Below are positions 35,155 to 48,973 of a DNA stretch of 64,000 nt, one piece after another. The DNA lies in NCBI GenBank assembly GCA_013397075.1, contig VWZS01005895.1:245396-309395 (forward strand). Reading direction: 5' to 3'. Source of the DNA: Rhabdornis inornatus (Eukaryota > Chordata > Aves > Passeriformes > Rhabdornithidae). The stretch's first letter is position 1; each line of letters begins with the position of its first letter. The position numbers and the translations under genes were made by a program. The notes beneath the pieces are model-generated. The model did not search any database. It worked only from the letters and a program-made list of their open reading frames with translations, and was not told the origin of the DNA.

Positions 35155-38100
35155 AAGCTCAGGTAGAACAGATTTTTTTCCTTGCACACATTAGCAGGAG
35201 CCAGTAACAGGTCAAGAGAGAGAACCTACTACAAGGCATAATCACTAAAGTGCCTGTTGTAGTCCAGGAAGCAGAGCTGAAATAGCTACAAGATCAATAG
35301 CATTAATGCCTCAGGTGGGGTCATGCAGTCAAGGCTGCCAGTCGTCCTGTCAGGCACTGTGCTGTATGACACACCCTGCTCAGCTCCTCAGACTCCTCCA
35401 TAAATGGGTGTTGAAGTGCCAAAGTTCAGGTGTGGAGACTACCTAGACTAATGTTATCTTCATTCCTGTGTTTAACAGTTACTGAATTGCAGCAGAAGGG
35501 AGTTATTCTGAAAATTTGATGTTGCACAACTTTATCAAGACTACCTCACCTGTGAAAATCAACAAACCTCTGAGCCCAGAAACAACTGTATTTGTAGTCT
35601 GTGGGGAAAAAAAAAAAAATAAAAAAATTGCCCTTGCTCGTGTATACATAGGTAAATACAAATTTTTAAAAATAAGACTATTTTTAGTAATAAAACCCAT
35701 AAATGAAATACTGTAGAATATCTAGTGGAAAACATATCCATCCAAATTCATGTTTTGGTTTGTCATACCATCCAGTCTTATCTGAATGGCTGCCTGCATG
35801 AATTAATTTCGCATGGACCTATTTCTAATGATAATTCATCTTAAGAGTTCTAGAAATGGAATACTGCCACTAAGAATTTCCTCCTGGGGAGTTCTGAATT
35901 ATAATGTAGGAAATACCCAAGCCTAATATTTCAACTATTTGTAGCTGTTAGAGTAAAAGTTAATGAGGACACATATAGCAAATTAAAAAGCAAAATCTTT
36001 AATTGCCTGTACATGAGCAGACAAGACTCCCTCACAGAACACAAGGAAGAAGAAAAGGTGCAGAACTCCAGGTTTTTTACCAATATGAACTTCTGAGTTG
36101 TGTAGGACTTCAAGGTAGCCCAAAGTCATTGACGGCCCAAACATATTTTTATAAGAAAATATCCCTGCTTTCATTATAAAATTGCTGATTGCTGAAAATT
36201 TACTCCAGATGGTGACCATCATGATATTTTCACTCCAGTGGGTAAAGGGGAACAGATGAACACCTCCAGGACTCATATTAAATGGAGTATTGCACCTACT
36301 AGCAAAGGGTTATTGGTGTCTTTATTAACCTTGCCCCAAGGCCTACTCTAGATTTTCACCAGTCTAATGCTGCAGTGTTCAAAACTTAACAAATTTGTCA
36401 AACAGTGAGAATGATCTATTTAGTATGGCAGCAAATTAACTCCCTAGTCTTTCATCCCCAAAAGCTGTTCTCATATCTTAGGTGAAATAGGTTTGATGGA
36501 TCTCATCCAGGACTCCATAAACTCATCAATGTACCATGTGATGATGTGATGCTGGTTTGAGAAAGCCGGAAATGGCAGATGAAAAGAATCTCACATGAGG
36601 AGCTATCCAGAACATTTCAACAAAATGCATTTTCATTAAAATATATTATTTCACTGAAGTAAAAAACTTGCATGTAGATTTGTCAGTTTTGATAATGTTT
36701 TCAATAGGAAATGTGCCTGAGGCCCAGTGTTTTCTGATCCTTTGTGACCAGAGACAGAGAGAAAAAGCTATAGGGAAAGAATAACAAATTGACTTTTTTA
36801 CCCAAAAACCTAAGTTTGGACACAACTCCACCTCATAAAAGTATTTGTAAAATAGTGTTTACATTCCACAACTTAAAACCGTGAAAATTATTGTAGAATT
36901 ATCTGCCTCTGGACAGCTGCACTTAATACAGTGAAAGAAATAGAAAGATAATCTTTCCTTGCCTTCTTGACCATTTTCCAGAGGGCTTACAGCTTTCCTT
37001 GACAAAGCTGGACATGACTGTTTGAGAAAAACTAATAATACTAAATTAATTTCAAATAATTCCCCTTTTGGAACACATTCATTCTGTACTGCAGTTAACA
37101 TAATGCATTTTGTACTAAGAAAAAATGATGGCAACCTGCTGTTTCTTTGCAAGCAAATTCGTCCCTACCTATAAATTATTCTACACTGTGGAGCAAACAG
37201 TTTGCTTTTATCTAGAGATATGTGGGCAGCCTGGCAAAACGTCTGTGGAGAATTTGAAAAAGCTGCTTTTAGTGACCTAAGTGGCTAAACATTGCTGCTT
37301 TGGAGACAACATTTTGACACATTTTAAATGTGTTGCATGGTGCTACATCATTGATGAGATCCTGTACGGCGTCACATTACCTTGTGGGGTATGGCTCATT
37401 TAGGATCTTAGGCAAATGAGCGTGGGTTGTCATATTCTTGTCTTCCATATTTGTAACATATGGCCTGGAAAGAAAATATGGAAGGAGCTGCCCCTCAACT
37501 TCTTAGGCACCTCAATATAAATAAAGTTGAAAGTGTCATCATACGTTCATCTTTCCAACAAAGGCAGATGGAGATCTCTACTTCCTATTTTAATATTACT
37601 TGGCATGCTGCTCCTTCACAGCTCTAAGAACTACTCCATAAACACTTCTAAGGAGCTATCAAGAAAGATTAATAAAGTTGTTTGCACTCTTAACTTCTGC
37701 TTCAGACAACCTGCTGTGTATGGTGTAGTCACTTAGTTCCCCAGATACAGCACAAATCCTGCTTTTATAATACAGTTCCTGTAACAGGCAAAATAGAAGG
37801 TTATCAAACAAAATTCTTAAATCATTGCCAGATAACCAGTTAACAGAAAAGGAGAAAGATATTAAAATGATGGATGAAGAATGTACAGCTAAGCCTCTGA
37901 AATCCCTATTCAGCTAAATAGCTGAATTATTTATCAGCTGTACAATATCTCAGCATCGACAGTGCCTGACAAGAGCCTGGGGATCTGGATTTCTTATCTT
38001 TTCCCAGAGATCCAATTACACCTTTCTGTATGCACAGGTCTCCACCTGCAATGTGCAATAATCTCACTGCACCAGATATGACACAGCACTTCATACAGGA

Positions 38101-41100
38101 AACAACTTGTGCTCACATATCATCAGGAAAAAAAAATCGACAATATTAAACACTAAAGGTATACCTGCAACTGTAACTGTCTTACAGCAATACAAAAACA
38201 TCCATACACTGGTTGTCTGGACACCAGTAAACCAAGTGATTTTTCTAAGTACAAAGAGGAAAGAAACACCAGAGGCAGTAGGAGAGAAGAGTCTAACAAG
38301 GATACAGACCATTAACCGATTTTTTTAACCTCACTTACTTTTGTTTGGTTCTGCTATTTATTTTTTGGTAATTGTCATTCAGGATTCCAGTAACTCTATG
38401 ATAGTAACTATTTTCACCGAGAGACTCTTGTTGTGCCTTTTTAGTATTGCTGGCCAAATACATTCCTAAGAATGTATACATCTGAAGATTAAAAGGATTG
38501 AAGAAAATATGATAGGATTAAAGAATTTCTTTGCAGCAATGGGGATGTGAATCCTCCCAGTTCTTGATCCTGACAGAGAGCTAATTTATTGGCACTTTGT
38601 TCTGATTTGGTTCTCATTTAGTGAAAGGATACACTACTACCTTTCCCAAAGAGCCATTCAGATCTCCCATTTAACCTTGAAAGTTCTTTGAGAAAAGAAG
38701 GCTGCGTGGGACAGAATTTAACATGGGGCAGCTTCAGTTTTAGGTACAAGTAGAAATAAGAGCAAGCTAGAAATAGTAAATAGACATCTCTAACACAGTG
38801 ATTCTCAGCTGTAGAATTAGAACCACAAGAATCTCATGAGAACTCTTAAGGGATCATAAAATAATACACTGCAGTGTTAGCCAACAGAGCACTGTTCCTG
38901 CAGGATGAAGGAGCACCGATCATACGTTTAAACACTGACTGCAACAGTTTACATCAACCAAGAAACTACTATCTGCCTTTAATTTCTGGCAGCAGCTCAG
39001 TTCCCTGGGGAAGAAGAGACAGAGTAGAAGAAATGGTGTTTACGTCTGCAGTTATGATTTAAGTCACTTTTCAGTCTTCCTTCTGCTGTACTATTTCCTT
39101 GAAGGAGCAGAGATGCTGCCAACACAGAAGGTGCTCAAAGACAAAGCAGAGCCAAACGGACATTAGCTCCAGAACCTGGATGTGTTGCTCCAGCCAATTT
39201 TTCTTTTGCCCCATGCTGATGACTGTAGGATTGAATATTCTGTGTGAATAGTTTCACCTGATATACCAAGTCACAAGCCTTCTGACCATGAACAGAGAAA
39301 GAAGGATACAGTAATGGTAATAGGTCTCGTTTTGTCCACGATGTACTGAGCAGATACACAGGAAAGAGTCTGCCATCTTTTTGCATTTATGAAGAAGCAG
39401 CTCAGAATAGGATAAAGCCGTGCTATTCTGTCCTGAAGCTTCTATCATTATATTTCTCAATAACTGCTCTAAAACATTTTAAAAAGAAGTTGTCTAAGCT
39501 TATTTCAACTGTAAAGTTCAAAGTCTTTATGTTGAACAAATCCTGACAAAGATGAAAACGAACACAGAAAGCAATTCTACTTTGTTTTTCTACTTCTCCC
39601 CTTTACCTTTGAGGTCTGTGTGTGGTTGCATCAGTTTATCAAAATTGCCAGGAAGACCACAAATGACACATACCAATAGTAAAGCAAATACCGTAGTCCT
39701 CTGCCATGGTGGGTGATTTTTAGCCACGTGCAGACAGCCAACAAGAGACTTGCAAACCACTTAAACCCTCTAAGTAGCTTTTAAGTGGGTCCTAAGAGGT
39801 GCAGAAGCCTGGAGTTGGCCTTCAGCTCAAACGCAAATTCCACCTGACATGTGCCAAATCATTCCAGGCAGCAGAGTCCTTATCAGTATGTGTCCTTGTG
39901 CTGGTTTTCAGCACAGTTGTTACTGCAAGGAATCACAAAAGTATTATCAGCATTTTGTGCTTATACAAAACTGGACATCTCAAATGAGTTCAGAAAGGCA
40001 GAGAGGCAGTGAACAAAAAAAACTGGGAGAGGCCCAGAGGGAGAAATATATAAAGAAAAAGTGAGATAGAGTTTTAAGCTATTCTACAGGCAGCAAAATA
40101 TGCCTGCTCAAAAATGCAATTATTGTTTTCTTCTGTTTGCCAGCACTCTTTTTTTTCAGGTCACTGCATGAATCAAATAAGAAGACACTCGTGTTTTCTA
40201 TGCAGACCTCTGGGTACTTTAAATGAACCACATATAAAGATGTGCTACAGGATTTGGGGATTTGCTGAGGGGTTTTTCTTTGTACTAAAACCTGAGGTAG
40301 GTCCCTAATAAAAGTATCTTTGTAAGTATGGGAAATCTTGGATTTTGATTTATGTCTACACTTAAATTTTACATACTAAATGCATAGGTTCTTTACTTAC
40401 TCTTCTGCTAATAAGGCATATAGCTGGCACAACCCGTTGATGTAGGGTATAAAGTCAGTGTTAGCTTTACATGCAATCCATGGTATTTTCAACAATATTA
40501 CCTCTGCTTTTCTGCTCTGACCTCTAGATGTTCCTTTTCTATAGGGGGTTATAAATTAAGTGAACTTAAAAGCAAATCCACTTCGATGACCATAGAAATA
40601 CTGCTATTGCTACATGCGTAACAGCAGGCATGGGCTTGCAGCTTCCTGTTTCATTGCATACACTGGATACATACATGTGTATGTGGAAGCAGAGCAGATG
40701 AGGAAAAATACCAAAATACTCTGTTTTATGAAGACGTGAATGGCAGAAGAGCCTATATGCAGCCTGGGAAAAGGATTTTGAGAACTTGAGTAACTGCAGA
40801 TGTTGCTTTGATTACAAAAAGGAAATTTTCTTATAGTGAAAATCCCTTTTTATTCCACCTCTGTCTTTGGGCTACTGCATCTGTGTTGTGTTATGTAGAA
40901 CACACAGCTTAGACAACAAAGTGGCACTGACGATTATAATAAATATAAATGGGGAAAATCATCTGAGGCTTCACCCACCATCACTCCCATATGCCTTCAG
41001 TTTGGATTTGGCAAGAATTTGTCAGATATTTCACTCCAGATATATCTAGACATCTCTGACCCATTACAGCAAATAGCTGACCTTAACTCAAAAAGTAGTG

Positions 41101-43440
41101 TGAAGTAGTAAAGGACAAAAAATAAAAATTTATTATTTATTTTTTACATTTATTCCGATGGATAAGACTTACTGACTCATATGAGTTTAGCCCACAACAG
41201 TTGAGCTTGTTTACTGTAAAGTATTATTTTAGAAATTCTTTCCTCCCCATTTGAATCAAAATAAACTGCATTTCCTAATACATCGTATGGTATTGTACCA
41301 GAGATGCTGCCACGTGCTCTATCCAAACATACACTCAAACTAACCCACCCTGGCAGCAACTACCTTCAAGGCTTTTGAGTCTCTTGGGAGGTATTGTCCT
41401 CCTCTGTTCCAGTGAAACAGAAAACTATCCTGTGTTCAAGAGAAAAAAAAATCTGTATCTACATTCACTGAAAATATTTCAAGCATTAGCCCTCTTTTTA
41501 AAAAAATTACTCAAATCTTCTGCTTAGGGCTTATATAAAGGAGGAAATCTTGTCAAAGCAATAGTGTTATTATTACTAATAACCAACTACTTTTAAAGCA
41601 CAGACAAGGAACTGGCTAAGCACATGTCAATGTTTAAACAATTCCATTGTGGCTGTTCTGGTCACTTTCTGAGTTCCCTTCCCACAAATCACTGGGCTGC
41701 ACTGGAACAAAAGAAAATGTGAGCTGATTTGAACAGGTACCTGCAGCAAATTAACTGCAAATATCAGTCTTCACCTGGGAAGCTTCTGACTCACACTCCC
41801 TCACAAGAAGCATTGAATTAGGAAAATTCTTGCATAAAAATCATATTTTGAATACCAAGAGACACAAAGATTCATAAAAATTCGTAAGGCATCTGTAAAA
41901 CAGGTAACAAAAAATATTCCTTTACACAGAAGATAATGAAGTGAAAATTTCTGTGGAAACAGTTCCACAATTTATTGGTCTTTAAATAGGTTCCCTTAAA
42001 GAGAAGAGAAAAGGATGCATCCTTTAATATGTCTAGTTCTACTATTTCAGGCACTTCTGGATGTATACGGGAGGAAACTGAATGGCAAAAATGAAATCCA
42101 AAAATTTCTTGTCTTTGTTGGAAACAAAACACTGAGATTGATGGACTTGCTCTGTCTCAGCTGAGAATTTCTTGTTTTAATCAGTTATATCTTACGTTCT
42201 GAGCTAGGAACTGAGCAGAACAGAAATGCAGCATGCCTGGACCAGTCCATTACATTTCCAGAGTATTTGAGACAGAAATTAGATATGGTGCCATCCTGTA
42301 ATGTATCTGATAGCTTAAAAGTCATTGAAACAGCTCAAATTCTGCATTTTGAAATTCTTGATGGTTGCTAATGACCATAAATATAATGTTAAATCTAAAC
42401 CAACCAAATAATGTATTCTCAGGAGCATTCCAAATGCAACGAGGAAGGTGACTTTACTGGTCTATTTTGCTTGTAAGGCCATGAGTTTTTAAGGCAAGTA
42501 AGAAAATAAAATGGTAAAATGATGATGCAAAAATATGTTTCCAGGGCTAAGTTCTGGTTCCCTAAATAGAAATGTTCTGCTTTAGCTTTAAAGGACTGGA
42601 AACTTTATACAGTGAAGTAGTGACCATAGAAGGAACTGAAACATATCATCATGTTTTATATTCTCTTCTTCAATGACCTCTGCACCTTTCCTATAGAGAA
42701 AAACCCAAGCCAAAATGTCTGTATATAGAATTGTATTGCCTTGAAACTCAGACTGTTTTGAATCTAGTGTTTCAGGCAGAACACACCTAATTTTTTATTT
42801 AATTTTTATTTATCTAATTTTTGTTTAAATGCTTTTTTTTCTATTCTATTTGTAGTCTTTGTGTTATATAAATGGGATCTTTCTTCTCAGTGAAACTTTG
42901 GTGAAAGAGGTCATCAAATCATCTGCTATATAAAGTCTACATGAAATCTGTGAACTTTCTAGGTTATGTCTTTTCCTTTTTGACTGCTGGGAAGGTTGTC
43001 AAACACAATTTGAAGAAAGACTTGCTCACCGTCTCACTTCACCTTCTTTGAGGTAAGATATTTAGAAATATCCTCATCTTCCACTAACATATAGAATCCA
43101 TAACTTTACTTGTGTTTCAGTGTAAGGAGAGTTTAGAAATAACATCTCCCTTTCTAAATTATATACTTATCACTAAGAAAATTTCAGAACAAATATAGTG
43201 ATAAAAAGAAACAAAAGCAGAGGGTAACCACACCTTTTCTTCTGATGCTGGGCTTGATTCCATTCTATCACCATCCATAACACATCAACATCCATCCTGA
43301 TCAATGTCTGTCCCCCTTTGTGGATGAACACTCCAAAAACTTCCACTACTCTCTGCCATCGTTAGCCTAAGCAATAGCAATCACAATTTTTAAAGTCTAT
43401 TTTCCAAGCAATCACTATTTTCCTGCTGTTTAAATGTCCT

Positions 43441-43465
43441 ATAAATAAATAAATAAATAAATAAA
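43441..43465. repeat. (ATAA)n tetranucleotide microsatellite
   Basis: Six perfect ATAA units. Confidence 0.9.
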
Positions 43466-44286
43466 ATCCAGAGACAGTCTCTTGACAGCTGTGGTACTGG
43501 CACTTAGTAAATTCTTGGTAACAGCAAACATTAATTATTTATTTTCTTCTCTGAAAAAATGAAGTTACACATTTGTGATCCCATAAGATAATTTTCTTTC
43601 CATGTTATATTTGCAGCCTTTCTCTCAGGGAGTCAGGTCAGATTTTGCATCAATTACTGCAAGACATAGTAAACATCATCTCAGAATATTAACACAGCCA
43701 TGAGAGTTCAGACACTGCTTTATTCCTAAAGCATAATTATATCCCAGGATCTGTTGGGGACAGTCATAATTGTCATTGTACACAACATTATTCACCTTCT
43801 CATCATCCTTTCTAATCCAGACTGGGACAGTAGTGTCCAGTCATCAGTCATTAGAATGGGCTATGAGTATGGTGAAAAATGAGGTGGCAACTTAAGGCTA
43901 TTCCTCAGGAGAAGTAGAGTCCAAAGTGGTGTGAAGAGGAGGCAATACCTTTGTGATGGTTTCTTTTTCCTGACGCCAAATCTTTGATTAAACACTGAGC
44001 CAGAAGCAGTCAGGCAGGCCTCTAAAAGGGGAGTTTGGAGAGACTATTGTCACTCCACCGATAGAAAAAGACCTCCATTCTTCAGTCACTCTTCTTGGTA
44101 GATGCTGGTTTTTTCTGTGGCAAGCTCTTTGGATGAAAACTACCTTACAGTTAGAAGCAGTAGATAAAGACAGGATGGAAAATAAGACCGTCCTTCTAAT
44201 GTATGGCAAGTAGAATACCCCTAAATGGCACTGTTTAATCAATAAAGTAATTAATTTTTCTAAGAAATGCCTGCACATCCCTTAGC

Positions 44287-44300
44287 ATTTGCATTTGCAT
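44287..44300 (+). promoter_or_regulatory. Two overlapping octamer (POU) motifs
   Basis: ATTTGCAT occurs at 44287-44294 and again at 44293-44300, sharing two bases. This is the consensus octamer bound by OCT/POU proteins. A single copy also occurs at 29129-29136. The function is inferred from the motif alone. Confidence 0.35.
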
Positions 44301-45089
44301 TCCTTATTTTCATACATGCAATCACAAAGTCTTGCGTCTCAGGGAAGACAAGCTAAAGTACTTCTGGACCCACTGGTTCAAGGAGAAGATGCCATAAAAG
44401 ACATGACAAGCATATTAAGATTCACAGTAAAATCAGGTTGCAAGTCAGAACCCATAATCAGACATAACACCAGTGGATGTGTTTCTTAAACTCAATAGGA
44501 GCATTAAGTAAATATGACTGATTAATTCAATTATCCTACCTGGCTTCCTACTTAAATATTTATGACAACTCTATCTCTCCCAAGCATAATAAAAGGCAAA
44601 ATGAAGCTAAGAACCTAAAAAACAGCATTCTCCATCAAGTTATGTGGGTAGGATGTCCCAGATATCTCACTACAAAAGTAACAAAAATTAACAAGATGAA
44701 GTGTTCTCTGCTGCTTGTGTTCAACAGGCAAAGAAACAGGGTTTGGAGCAGTACCGCAGACTTCATTAGGCAGTATCATGGTAGAAACAGAGACATCTTG
44801 CTATCCTGGTACTTTTTTTTTAAACTTCTATGGTTTTTGATTTCCCTTCTCAAAATAAAGAATCAAAAGGTCGGGCCTCATATGGTTACATGCTAGTTTT
44901 GTGAAGGTTTTTTTTGTTAATACCAGCTACAGTCAATTATATTCACCGTAGTGCTCATTTACTCACGTCAGTTTGGGGTTTGCAAGCTCTGTCCTGGAAC
45001 AGCAGCACTGGCCATGGCTCTGAGCAGATGGCTGTCAGCAGGAGTGGAGCTAATTCCCTGGTTCATCCTTACGCTATGGCAACATGGCC

Positions 45090-45145
45090 CTGAAAGGACC
45101 TCCTGGGTCACAGAGCCCAGACTCCTGCTCTCACAGCCAACCCTG
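45090..45145 (-). mobile_element. Fragment of an ancient CR1 3' region
   Basis: Plus-strand TCCTGGGTCA..GA..CCA, then CCTGCT.TCA, aligns without gaps to the start of the old CR1 remnant at 57374-57407 (24 of 34 positions by eye). Only this core is alignable. The whole patch at about 44960-45310 is richer in GC than its surroundings and may hold more of the element. Orientation is inferred from the better-preserved copy. Confidence 0.4.
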
Positions 45146-47435
45146 CCACTGAAAGGTAATACCTCAGCTAGGAGCTGACCTGTGCCTTGTTCTTCCTGCT
45201 GTGATCCCTCCCTGGCTTCTCTGGGGACATGAGAGTATGTGCTTCAGCTGCTTCTGTTCCCAGGGTTAGCTAGAGATCCCTCGCAAAGTCATGGCATGAC
45301 AAGCATCGTTGGCCTCCTCCTGGAATTCAAAAAGCATTTTTGCTTTTCAGTTTAGATTGAGAAACTGGGACATGGGGCTGCATGTTCTGGGTTCAGCTGT
45401 GAACTGCATACAACCCTGTGGCAAATGTACATATTGCAGAATGTAACTCAACTGCACAGCCAGTATCAAAAGCAGCTCAGACTTTTCCAAGAAATATAGG
45501 ATAAGACCCAGTATATTGGATATAGGAGAGTAAGGCCAAGGGCTTGAGGATAACACATAAGTGTGTGATTTAGTACACATAATTGTACTAGCTTGGGTGG
45601 TTATTCTGAGCTACCTCCATGATGCCTTCTTGCCCCCTTGGAGCAGACCAGAATGAGTACGACCCAGTGAGGCCCAAATCTGCCTTGGCCTTTGGGATTG
45701 GTGGTGTGGCTCTACACAAGACAATGCTAGATCTTCTGCAGAGTTAAATTAAGTTGCTTAAGGGTTGCAAAGTGAGACAGGAGAACAAGTAAAATTAAAA
45801 GTTACAAGTTCCTGCCTCTCAGTCTGCATTCAATCAATAAAACCACATGTCCTCTCTGCTTAGACATATAGCTTTGAAGACACAGCCCTTAATGGCCTGA
45901 GATTTGACTGTTCCAGCTTTGTTATTTTGGTTTGTTTTTTCCTTTTTGCCTTTACTACCAACCTCAGACAGAGTCATTCAAAGCTAGTAGAGAGAAGAAG
46001 ACTGGTGTCACAGTAGGGAACTCAATTTAATAAAAGCACTTGCAGATTTTTTTTTGTTTCTTGAAAGCATGTAAATAGACAGTATGATTTACAAGGATAC
46101 AGGGAAACAAGCACACAGCTTCCCCTGATGTTGTGGTTAAGACAGCTTGGAAACTACAGTGCTGTGCAGAGAACAGCACAAACACACTGCAGAAAGCCAA
46201 GGCAACTATTCAAATCCATCTTTGTTTTAAGCACCAGCTATTAAAGTGACCATGCTGGTTTTACCTTGTTCTCTTTGACAGTGGGTGACAAAAGGTTTTT
46301 TAAATGCTGAAAAGTTGCAAGTCTGTCTTTTCTGAATTGCAGAGGGAATTTGTCTTCTTGACTTTTGAATAACAATAGTGTGAAACCCTGAAGGAATAGT
46401 TGCACACACTGTGTCAAATATGCATGGTAGAAAGAAAAATGAAATAGAAACCTGGAGTATTGAGACTCATATAGATCAAAAGTGCCTAGATTATACAGCA
46501 TGCAGGTTTTAATGTGGCTTGAATGAGACATGGTAGAGTTAATGGCAAATATTTTACTACATGAGCAAAAAAAATTAACCTCATGTTGCTAATGCTGCAG
46601 ATTATCCCAATACCTTGATTCAACTATGCCATGTGGACAACTTTGTGCCAAAGTTAAATAATCTTTCTGTCTTTCACCACTTCCTGCAACTCTTTTTACT
46701 ATTCATTGGATGAGCCATCTTAGACCACAAATGGAGAAAAAAAATTGCAATAGCGAAAAAAGAATATCTTTTATTCTGTTCCTGGAGTGCTCTTGATTCA
46801 AACACAATTTTCTAAAATATATGTATGATTTTGAATTGTACAATAAAGTCTTCTGCAAATTACAGCTATGAGATGGCTTATTATTGAAGTTGTCATTAAT
46901 TGCAGTTGGTCACATTAGTCACGTGAAGAGCTTTTGGGTTCGTACTCCATGCTCAGAATTTCTAGGATTGATTTGCTGTTGGAAATGCTCATAGAAAGCT
47001 ATGTAAGACAAACTCAGCACAACAGCTTACTATTGACTGTTACAGTCCTTCTCAAGAATATTGTAAATGTGCCCAAAAAGAAAGGAAAAAGGAATTCAAA
47101 TATATTTCTCCCATTTTCAGGAATTTCTGCTTCCAGGGCCAAATTCTCCTGTGATGAAAATGGCCATTTTATTGTGCTCATCTGGCTGAGGACATACTGC
47201 ATAATATTTTGACACTTCAAACTGAAGTCTTCAAATGTACATTTGAAGAAATCAGTAAAAAGGAGATGTATAATTCTTAGCACTTTACAAAGGTTTGGGT
47301 TTTTTTTTCTTTTTGGGTTTGTTTCTAGACTCATCTAAGATTTGTGGAGAAATATTAATTTTTTAAAACGGATGCCACAATGTGATAATGAAGTTTGAGA
47401 ATATGAATGTTCTTCCTCTCTTAAAAAAACAAAAA

Positions 47436-47523
47436 AACCAAACCAAACCAAACCAAACCAAACCAAACCAAACCAAACCAAACCAAACCAAACCAAACCA
47501 AACCAAACCAAACCAAACCAAAC
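47436..47523. repeat. (AACCA)n pentanucleotide array, about 17 units
   Basis: An uninterrupted perfect array of AACCA, followed by imperfect A/C-rich sequence to about 47592. On the FLRT2-sense strand it reads TGGTT. Its perfection suggests recent expansion and length variation between individuals. The open frames through it on both strands are artefacts of the repeat. Confidence 0.95.
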
Positions 47524-48960
47524 AACAACAAACAAAACAAAACAAAAAAAAACAAACCCAAAAGCAACAAAAAACCCAATCAAACAAAACCCCACACTCT
47601 CTGCTGTAACTTTCTTCCCAATGTCATGTGCTAATAGGTCATCATAAAATCTGTCACCTGTATGCTTTGTCAACAAAATTGACATCGATGCTTTTGGCAG
47701 AGTGTTAAAAAGGCTTTACTGTGAGTTATTTTATGGTTTAATTTTGAATATTCAAGTTATATAATGTTCTACTTCTCATATTTTCTATTTTTGAAGTAGG
47801 TTTATTTGCACTAGGCTGAAAGACTATGTTCTTTAATTCAAGAGAAGCCAGAAATTTTTAAAATTGGTAAAAGAAGTTGGTCTATAGGAAATATATAATT
47901 TTGAGAAACCACTACAAAATTATCGTCATGGATTCCTTTCCCATGTATGAAGTTTCATGGCTCTGATTCTCTTCTACTGCCTTTGAAGTCAATGGAAAAT
48001 TTCCCATTAGTTTCAGTAGGCCCTTTGTTTTATTTTCAGAAGTATTTTTTAAAGTTTCCCATTTTGAAGTTCCCATGATTTGACCTCGGGTGTAACCTTG
48101 AGAGAATTTTTGTGCCCATGAACAGAGAGAATTACTGAAGTCAATGAGCCTGGAGGGCTGGACCAAATATCCTCATTTATAGTGCTATATTCTGTTAACT
48201 GCATAGAATGCCAATCACTTGACTTGATTTCTCCATCCCACTTTATAATTCGAGATATGTAGCTGTGCAGCTTATGCAATAGTTATCCTGCTAACAATGG
48301 CAGCTCAGTAGAAAAACAGTTAATACTTTGTGGAATGACAAGGACATAAAACTGTAAGAGAATAGTTTCAGTATGTTAGGGAAAAATAGCAAAAAGGCAA
48401 TTTTCTCCAAGTTTCTTGGGACTATTCTGAACAACATTTAGTGTAATAGCCTTGAGAGAAATATTTTCAAGAAAGTAGCTGAAACTTTGTTTTACATAAA
48501 ATCAGTTGATTCAGGGAAGCAATTATTGCTGCATCAAGGGATTTTTTAAAGACCTGAATAATAAACAAGATAATGGGCTCTATCAGTTTCATGGGATATT
48601 TAAGGGTGCAATTCACTTTTCAAAAGGAAAATTTATCCTAAAGTTTCATCTGGTGATGCAGTGCACCATCCTGTGCTGTGTAAAATCTCACTGCCATGGT
48701 TTGATTTAATTGAAAGCAGAGATAAAAGCACCACTGCTATTAAATGCAGTCTTACTAATTAATGTCAGCCAAAGCTTTAACTCATTCCAGGTATTGTTGT
48801 ATTTTATTTTTACTCACATCTTTCTCAAAAAACCAATGCCCCCTCCACCTCCTCCATCGTGATGAAGGTCTCTTTGGTACTGGCATAATGCCGAGGAAGA
48901 ACCCAATTGGAACCCTGTACTGGATGTTCTTTCCCCTATTCTGTAACAATGACCTAAGTT

Positions 48961-48973
48961 CACACACACACAC
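48961..48973. repeat. Short (CA)n repeat
   Basis: About six CA units. Confidence 0.8.

Noticed and set aside
47335..47685. 116-codon minus-strand frame rich in WFGLV repeats
   Set aside because: It is a translation of the AACCA microsatellite; pentanucleotide arrays without stops give such frames.
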